Shown here in pieces: positions 58,735 through 64,000 of a stretch of DNA of 64,000 bases. Origin of the DNA: Flagellimonas amphidinii (GTDB lineage: Bacteria > Bacteroidota > Bacteroidia > Flavobacteriales > Flavobacteriaceae); contig NZ_JABFNN010000021.1 in NCBI RefSeq assembly GCF_013090115.1, forward strand, positions 62,001 to 126,000, in the 5' to 3' direction. Position 1 is the first letter of the stretch; every line of letters begins with the position of its first letter. The translations under genes were made by a program, and so were the position numbers. The notes beneath the pieces were generated by a model. It saw nothing but the letters and a program-made list of their open reading frames with translations. It had not been told where the DNA came from and ran no database searches.

Positions 58735-60609
58735 ATGAAAAGAATTAAGAATTGTATCATTTTGGTTGCAATATTGGGAATAATCCCAATATCGTGTTCC
58801 GAAGATTATCTGGAAACCAAACCGCTCGATAAGGTGTCCTCAGATACCACTTGGGGAGATGGCTCCCTATCAGAAGCATTTGTGTTCGGTATTTACTCCA
58901 ACTTAAATTATGGAGGTTTTGAAGAAGAAGGACTGGCTTCTCTAACAGATGAAGCTATGTTCACCCACTCTGGAAGAGGGTTAAACGTAATCACAGAAGG
59001 TACGCTATCCCCAACCGGAACAGGAAACGACCGTGTTATTCCACAGTGGGATGAACTATTTTCAGCAATTAGGCAAGCCAATATTGCTATACAAGAGCTT
59101 CCAGAAGCCACTTTTTCTGATACGGATTTAAGAGATAAACTTTTAGGAGAATCCCTTTTCTTGAGAGCATATTATTACCATCAGGTGGTTCGTTACTATG
59201 GAGGAGCCCCCATTATTGATGCTCCCTATGGATTAGGTGAAGACTATACCATTGCCAGAAATACTTATGAAGAATGCATTAGTTTTATTTTGGGTGATTT
59301 AGATCAAGCCATCTCTTTGCTTTCAGAGACCAATGATCCTGGAAGAGCTTCAAGATTAAGTGCCATGGGGCTTAAATCTAGAGTTTTATTGTATGCCGCA
59401 AGTGATTGGAGAGATGGAACTACGGTTTCTGGCCAGTCATCAGCACATGCTTCCTATTCAAATTTAGATTTGGTAGCCTATACATCTGGCGATCAAGCTT
59501 CTCGTTGGACTGCGGCAAAGACAGCTGCTAAAGCACTATTGGACGCTACCTCTGGCTATAAACTGGACCTTAATGCTCCCGTTTCCGCTGAAGAGGGAAC
59601 AGAAAATTATATAGCACTTTCCATGGGTGGAGGAAGTGGTGCCGCTGATGCAGCCGCTCATGTGGAACTGCTTTTTGAAAGAACACATTCTCCTTTGTTC
59701 ACACAGGAAAGCAATTGGCCTCTTGGAGGAATCCATCAAGGGATAAACAATGGCCCTAATGGTTATCACAATTGGGCTGGTAACACTCCTATTCAACAAT
59801 TGGTTGATGATTATGAAATGATGGATGGTTCCAAATTTGATTGGGAAAACCCCGATCATGCTGCAGCTCCTTATGAAAATCGAGACCCAAGATTCTATGC
59901 CACCATCCTTTATGATGGAGCAGATTGGAAACCCCGTCCAAGCGACGTAGTATCCATCGATCCTTATGATCAAATTCAAACGGGATCTTATGACAATGGT
60001 GGTACGGATCCCATTCCAGGTGTTGACACGCGCAGCTCGTCCATAGAAAACTGGAATGGCTCCAGAACAGGATATTATGTTCGTAAGTTCATTGACCCAG
60101 ACCCATCAGTAGTAGATAATATGTCCAGTGCCCAAGTGGTGCCATGGCCATTTATCAGATATACTGAAATTGTGCTGAATTACGTTGAAGCTTGTTTAGA
60201 AACAGGTGATGAAGCTGAAGCTACCGCATGGCTCAATAAAATCAGATATAGAGCAGGTATGCCCGCAATATCGGCAACAGGTAGTGAGTTGGTGGATCTT
60301 TATCATAATGAACGTAGAGTTGAACTTGCTTATGAGGAACATCGCTATTTTGATGCACGAAGGTGGTTAATCGCCCCAGAAACTTTGGGCAGAGGTATAA
60401 AAGTAATGAGACCAGTTGCCACGTTAAAAACAGGAGCTACTCCTCATGTACCATACAGATATGACCCAGAAGTATACGACTATATCTATAACGTAGTTGA
60501 TAATACCGAAAATGAAACCCGAAGTTGGGATGATAAAATGTACTTTATGCCCATAAGCAGAGATGAAATCAATCGTAATGAATTATTGATTCAAAACCCT
60601 GGTTATTAA
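58735..60609 (+). CDS. SusD-like surface glycan-binding lipoprotein (second PUL)
   Basis: A 624-residue RagB/SusD protein with lipobox IPISCSEDYLETKPLDKVS. Typical helices include FLRAYYYHQVVRYYGGAPII and the C-terminal NKIRYRAGMPAIS, ERRVELAYEEHRYFDARRW and ending MYFMPISRDEINRNELLIQNPGY segments. It partners the SusC at 55503. A strong terminator follows. Confidence 0.95.
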   Translation: MKRIKNCIILVAILGIIPISCSEDYLETKPLDKVSSDTTWGDGSLSEAFVFGIYSNLNYGGFEEEGLASLTDEAMFTHSGRGLNVITEGTLSPTGTGNDRVIPQWDELFSAIRQANIAIQELPEATFSDTDLRDKLLGESLFLRAYYYHQVVRYYGGAPIIDAPYGLGEDYTIARNTYEECISFILGDLDQAISLLSETNDPGRASRLSAMGLKSRVLLYAASDWRDGTTVSGQSSAHASYSNLDLVAYTSGDQASRWTAAKTAAKALLDATSGYKLDLNAPVSAEEGTENYIALSMGGGSGAADAAAHVELLFERTHSPLFTQESNWPLGGIHQGINNGPNGYHNWAGNTPIQQLVDDYEMMDGSKFDWENPDHAAAPYENRDPRFYATILYDGADWKPRPSDVVSIDPYDQIQTGSYDNGGTDPIPGVDTRSSSIENWNGSRTGYYVRKFIDPDPSVVDNMSSAQVVPWPFIRYTEIVLNYVEACLETGDEAEATAWLNKIRYRAGMPAISATGSELVDLYHNERRVELAYEEHRYFDARRWLIAPETLGRGIKVMRPVATLKTGATPHVPYRYDPEVYDYIYNVVDNTENETRSWDDKMYFMPISRDEINRNELLIQNPGY

Positions 60610-60665
60610 TCCATAATTTTTGAGCCAAATAAGGCATTTTGAGTTTGTTAGTTTTAATACCTTTG

Positions 60666-60700
60666 GAATCCTACCCTCTTGGGGTAGGATTCTTTCTTTA
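60666..60700 (+). terminator. Rho-independent terminator after second susD
   Basis: GAATCCTACCC (60666-60676) pairs perfectly with GGGTAGGATTC (60682-60692) around a 5-base loop, followed by a T-rich tail. It ends the susCD transcript. Confidence 0.85.
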
Positions 60701-60727
60701 TAACCTTACACCAAAACTATCCTTTAT

Positions 60728-63700
60728 ATGAGGTATTTGCCAATATATCTATTAGTGATTACTGTTCTTTTGGGTTGTAAAAAAGATGGCGCCACAACTA
60801 CTTCAGAAGAAACAAAAGTTGAGCCCACCATCTTTGTATCCATTCCTGCTGATGTTTCAGGAGTATATTTTCAAAACACAATTGAAGAAGGGCCAAACCT
60901 CAATGTTTTAATGTATGAATATCTTTACAATGGTGGTGGGGTCGCTACAGCTGATTTAAATGGAGATGATTTAATTGATCTATATTTTACTTCCAATGCA
61001 GGAGAGAATAAGTGTTTTCTGAATTTGGGAGGTATGAAATTTAAAGATATTACCCAAAAAGCCAACGTCGGGGGCAGAACTGGGCCATGGAAAACAGGGA
61101 TTACAGCAGCAGATGTAAACGGTGATGGCAGATTGGACCTATATCTTTGCTATTCTGGTGCGTTGCCCCCTGGAAAAAGAACCAATCAACTCTTTATCAA
61201 TTTGGGAAACGACCCAGATGGGATTCCAATATTTGAAGAACAAGCAAAGAACTACGGTTTAGATAGCAATGCATTCAGTAATCAGGGATATTTTTTTGAT
61301 TACGATAGAGATGGTGACCTTGACATGATATTACTCAACCACAATCCAAAATCCTTGCCCGTACTCAATGTGGCCAACACAAAAAAGTTTTTAGCCATCG
61401 ATGATCCTTTACAGGGAATAAGACTTTTTAAGCAAGAGAATAATCATTTTACCGATGTTACAGTAAGTGCAGGCATTAGCGGCTCTGCCCTAACCTATGG
61501 TTTAGGAATCGGTATTGGTGATTTTAACAATGATGGTTGGCAAGATTTTTACGTTTCCAACGATTATGCTGTTCCAGATTACTTGTACATCAACCAAAAA
61601 AATGGAACTTTTTTAAACGACCTCGATCAACAACTCTGCCATACCAGTCATTTTTCAATGGGGAACGATATTGCCGATGTCAATAACGATGGCCTTCAAG
61701 ACATTTTTACTTTGGATATGCTCCCAGAGGACAACCGCAGACAAAAGTTATTAATGTCCCCAGACAATTATGACAAGTTTGATTTAAATGTTAGAAGTGG
61801 TTTTCATTACCAGTATATGAGAAATATGCTTCAACTCAATAATGGAAATGGAAGTTTTAGCGAAATTGGCCAACTGGCCGGAATATCCAATACTGATTGG
61901 AGTTGGGCTGCCCTTTGGGCAGATTATGACAACAACGGTTGGAAAGACCTTTATATCACCAATGGGTACCTTAGGGATTATACCAATCTCGATTTTATTG
62001 ATTATATGGATAACTATGTACAATCAAAAGGGCGTCTAGTACGTCAAGATGTATTGGAACTGATCAAAAAAATGCCATCATCAGATCTCAGCAATTACCT
62101 CTTCACCTATAATGGTGACAATTCTTACATCAACAACACTAAAAAATATGGTCTTGACCAACCGGCCAATAGCAATGGTGCCGCCTACGCAGACCTTGAT
62201 AATGATGGGGATTTGGATCTTGTGGTGAACAACATCAACAAACCAGCATCAATCTATCAAAATAATACACAGACCGAGAAATCACATTTTCTAAAAGTAA
62301 AATTGGAAGGCAATAAAGGAAACACCCAAGGAATAGGGGCAATGGTTACCATCTATCAGGACTCCTTGCAGCAGACCCTCTCACAAATGCCTACACGAGG
62401 TTACCTTTCCACAGTTTCACCTATTCTTCACTTTGGCCTGGGAAATAAGTCTACTATCAGCTCAATTTCAATACGTTGGAATAGAGGTGCAGAACAAACG
62501 ATAACCAATATAACTTCCAATCAACAAATCATACTAAAAGAAAAGGAAGCATCACAAGGAAATTCCTCAGAATCTGCCAATTCGGTATATTTTAAGGAGG
62601 TTCCATCTCCAATCAAATATGTGGACAAGCCCACACAGATTAATGACTTTAAAAGACAATCCTTGTTGATCTCCCAATTTTCGCACAATAGTCCTTGCAT
62701 GGCAAAGGCAGATTTCAACAGAGATGGTTTAGAAGATATTTTTATCGGGGGGGCAAAAGGAAATCCAGGACAAATCTTTCTACAACAACCAAACGGAAGT
62801 TTTTCAGAATATCCCCAAGCTTCATTGATAGTGGATAAAGACTACCATGATTCAAGCTTGGGGATATTTGATGCCAATGGAGATGGAAATCTAGATCTTT
62901 ATGTAGCAAGTGGTGGATACCACAATTTTGAGCCCAAAGACAAAATTTTACAAGACCGTCTATATCTGGGTAACGGAAATGGTAATTTCACAAGAAACAC
63001 AAACGCACTGCCCCAAATGTTTACAAGTAGTGGTTCCGTTGCCATAGCTGATATCGATAATGATGGAGATAACGATATTTTTGTTGGAGGCAGGGTAATT
63101 CCTGGACGATATCCAGAAAATCCCAAAAGTTATGTATTGGAAAACGATGGCAAAGGAAATTTTAAAGATGCTACCGATAAATTTATTCCTGCAGCCAATG
63201 AAATTGGAATGGTTACCGATGCCATATGGACAGACCTAAACAATGACGCTTCACAAGACTTGATAATAGTCGGCGAATGGATGCCGATTACCATATTTGT
63301 AAATCAATCAGGAAAACTGAAAAACCAGACCGAAGCATTTTTGGATAAAGATTATAATGGTCTTTGGAATTCTATAGATTCTGGTGATTTTAATGACGAT
63401 GGCAAAGCAGATTTTATTATTGGAAATTTGGGAATAAACTCTCAGCTTAAGGCATCTTTTGATGAGCCAGCAACAATGTACTACGACGATTTTGACAACA
63501 ATGGTTCTGTTGACCCTATTTTGAATTTTTATATACAAGGCAAAACATATCCATACGTTACCCGAAACGAACTTTTGGGTCAACTGGCTTATTTGAGGCC
63601 GAAATTCACTACGTATGACAGCTATGCAGATGCATCAATGCGCGATATATTCACTGAACAAGAATTGAAAAAAGCTAAAAAACTATCTGCAAATTACTTA

Positions 63701-64000
63701 CAGACTACTATGCTTTTAAGTAGTCCTGATGGAAAATACGAAACTATTCCATTACCTGAGCAAGCCCAATATTCTTGTATCCATCAATCGGTAATCCATG
63801 ATTTTAACGGTGATGGCAATGAGGATTTGCTTCTTCTTGGCAACAATGAGTTCTTCAAACTCAGATTAGGAAAATTTGATGCCAACCATGGGGCTTTGTT
63901 TTTAGGAAATGGCAAGGGAGATTTCTCCTATGTGTCTCAATTTAAATCTGGATTACAACTAAAAGGCGATGTAAGAAGTGTAATGAGAATTGAGGACACC
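60728..64000 (+). CDS. VCBS/FG-GAP repeat lipoprotein with ASPIC/UnbV domain (3' end cut by window)
   Basis: An ATG at 60728 opens a frame with no stop for 1091 codons to the window edge. The signal peptide ends at lipobox Cys17 (VLLGCKK). At least fourteen calcium-binding-type repeats of the form DxNxDxxxD are visible, for example DVNGDGRLD, DYDRDGDLD, DFNNDGWQD, DLDNDGDLD and DFNGDGNED, grouped in beta-propeller blades. An ASPIC/UnbV-like segment (PTRGYLSTVSPILHFGLGN) lies near residue 560. Such proteins often follow SusD in marine Flavobacteriia; a surface adhesin or glycan-binding role is assumed for the family, not shown. The C-terminus is missing. Confidence 0.9.
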   Translation, partial: MRYLPIYLLVITVLLGCKKDGATTTSEETKVEPTIFVSIPADVSGVYFQNTIEEGPNLNVLMYEYLYNGGGVATADLNGDDLIDLYFTSNAGENKCFLNLGGMKFKDITQKANVGGRTGPWKTGITAADVNGDGRLDLYLCYSGALPPGKRTNQLFINLGNDPDGIPIFEEQAKNYGLDSNAFSNQGYFFDYDRDGDLDMILLNHNPKSLPVLNVANTKKFLAIDDPLQGIRLFKQENNHFTDVTVSAGISGSALTYGLGIGIGDFNNDGWQDFYVSNDYAVPDYLYINQKNGTFLNDLDQQLCHTSHFSMGNDIADVNNDGLQDIFTLDMLPEDNRRQKLLMSPDNYDKFDLNVRSGFHYQYMRNMLQLNNGNGSFSEIGQLAGISNTDWSWAALWADYDNNGWKDLYITNGYLRDYTNLDFIDYMDNYVQSKGRLVRQDVLELIKKMPSSDLSNYLFTYNGDNSYINNTKKYGLDQPANSNGAAYADLDNDGDLDLVVNNINKPASIYQNNTQTEKSHFLKVKLEGNKGNTQGIGAMVTIYQDSLQQTLSQMPTRGYLSTVSPILHFGLGNKSTISSISIRWNRGAEQTITNITSNQQIILKEKEASQGNSSESANSVYFKEVPSPIKYVDKPTQINDFKRQSLLISQFSHNSPCMAKADFNRDGLEDIFIGGAKGNPGQIFLQQPNGSFSEYPQASLIVDKDYHDSSLGIFDANGDGNLDLYVASGGYHNFEPKDKILQDRLYLGNGNGNFTRNTNALPQMFTSSGSVAIADIDNDGDNDIFVGGRVIPGRYPENPKSYVLENDGKGNFKDATDKFIPAANEIGMVTDAIWTDLNNDASQDLIIVGEWMPITIFVNQSGKLKNQTEAFLDKDYNGLWNSIDSGDFNDDGKADFIIGNLGINSQLKASFDEPATMYYDDFDNNGSVDPILNFYIQGKTYPYVTRNELLGQLAYLRPKFTTYDSYADASMRDIFTEQELKKAKKLSANYLQTTMLLSSPDGKYETIPLPEQAQYSCIHQSVIHDFNGDGNEDLLLLGNNEFFKLRLGKFDANHGALFLGNGKGDFSYVSQFKSGLQLKGDVRSVMRIEDT

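Overview
The window looks like a chromosomal piece of a marine-type Flavobacteriia (Bacteroidota). The evidence is two SusC/SusD pairs, Bacteroidota-style promoters (TTG near -33, TAnnTTTG near -7), many secreted proteins whose signal peptides end in xxQ or a lipobox Cys, AT-rich DNA and a pectin-degradation gene set. I cannot name the genus. I see no tRNA, rRNA, CRISPR array, transposase or phage gene.

Layout. (1) 1-592: the 5' part of a universal stress protein gene. (2) 715-8606: a tight five-gene operon of exported proteins: a PSCyt1/DUF1549/DUF1553 cytochrome-like lipoprotein, a DUF1501 protein, a beta-propeller, an FN3-like/discoidin-like protein and a DUF2231/cytochrome/LRR protein. 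Its function is unknown. (3) 8619-16137: pectin accessory genes on both strands: an unknown secreted protein, an Ldh-type dehydrogenase, a GH28 polygalacturonase, a Tat-exported Gfo/Idh oxidoreductase, an esterase and a DUF1593 protein. (4) 36447 down to about 16170, minus strand: a very long pectin utilisation operon. It runs SusC, SusD, hairpin, DUF4861, cupin, two GH105, Gfo/Idh, DUF5060 glycosidase-like, GntP permease, GarD, KdgD, GH43, PL10-CE8 fusion, CE12 esterase, and ends in a decayed beta-helix pseudogene. (5) 36942-37988: a LacI-family regulator. (6) 48542 down to 37985, minus strand: the intracellular uronate operon kduI-kduD-uxaC-kdgK-eda-TRAP(P,Q,M)-uxaB-uxaA. (7) 55231 down to 48756, minus strand: GntR regulator, GH2 beta-galactosidase, galK, galT. 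(8) 55503-64000: a second SusC/SusD pair, a terminator, and a large VCBS/FG-GAP lipoprotein cut by the window end.

How it works together (inference from families). PL10-CE8 and CE12 demethylate, deacetylate and cleave pectin outside the cell or in the periplasm. SusC/SusD import the oligomers. GH28 and the two GH105 enzymes release galacturonate and the unsaturated uronate. KduI and KduD convert the unsaturated product to 2-keto-3-deoxygluconate (KDG). UxaC, UxaB and UxaA bring galacturonate to the same KDG. KdgK and Eda then give pyruvate and glyceraldehyde 3-phosphate. GarD and KdgD add a separate aldarate route. The second PUL, with beta-galactosidase and the Leloir enzymes GalK and GalT, fits galactan side chains or another beta-galactoside.

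Regulation. Five copies of a palindrome centred on TAATCGATTA lie only in front of pectin genes: GH28, the esterase/DUF1593 pair, susC, the lacI gene itself and kduI. In the clearest cases (GH28 and kduI) a -7 promoter box directly abuts the palindrome. This defines a local LacI regulon by sequence alone.
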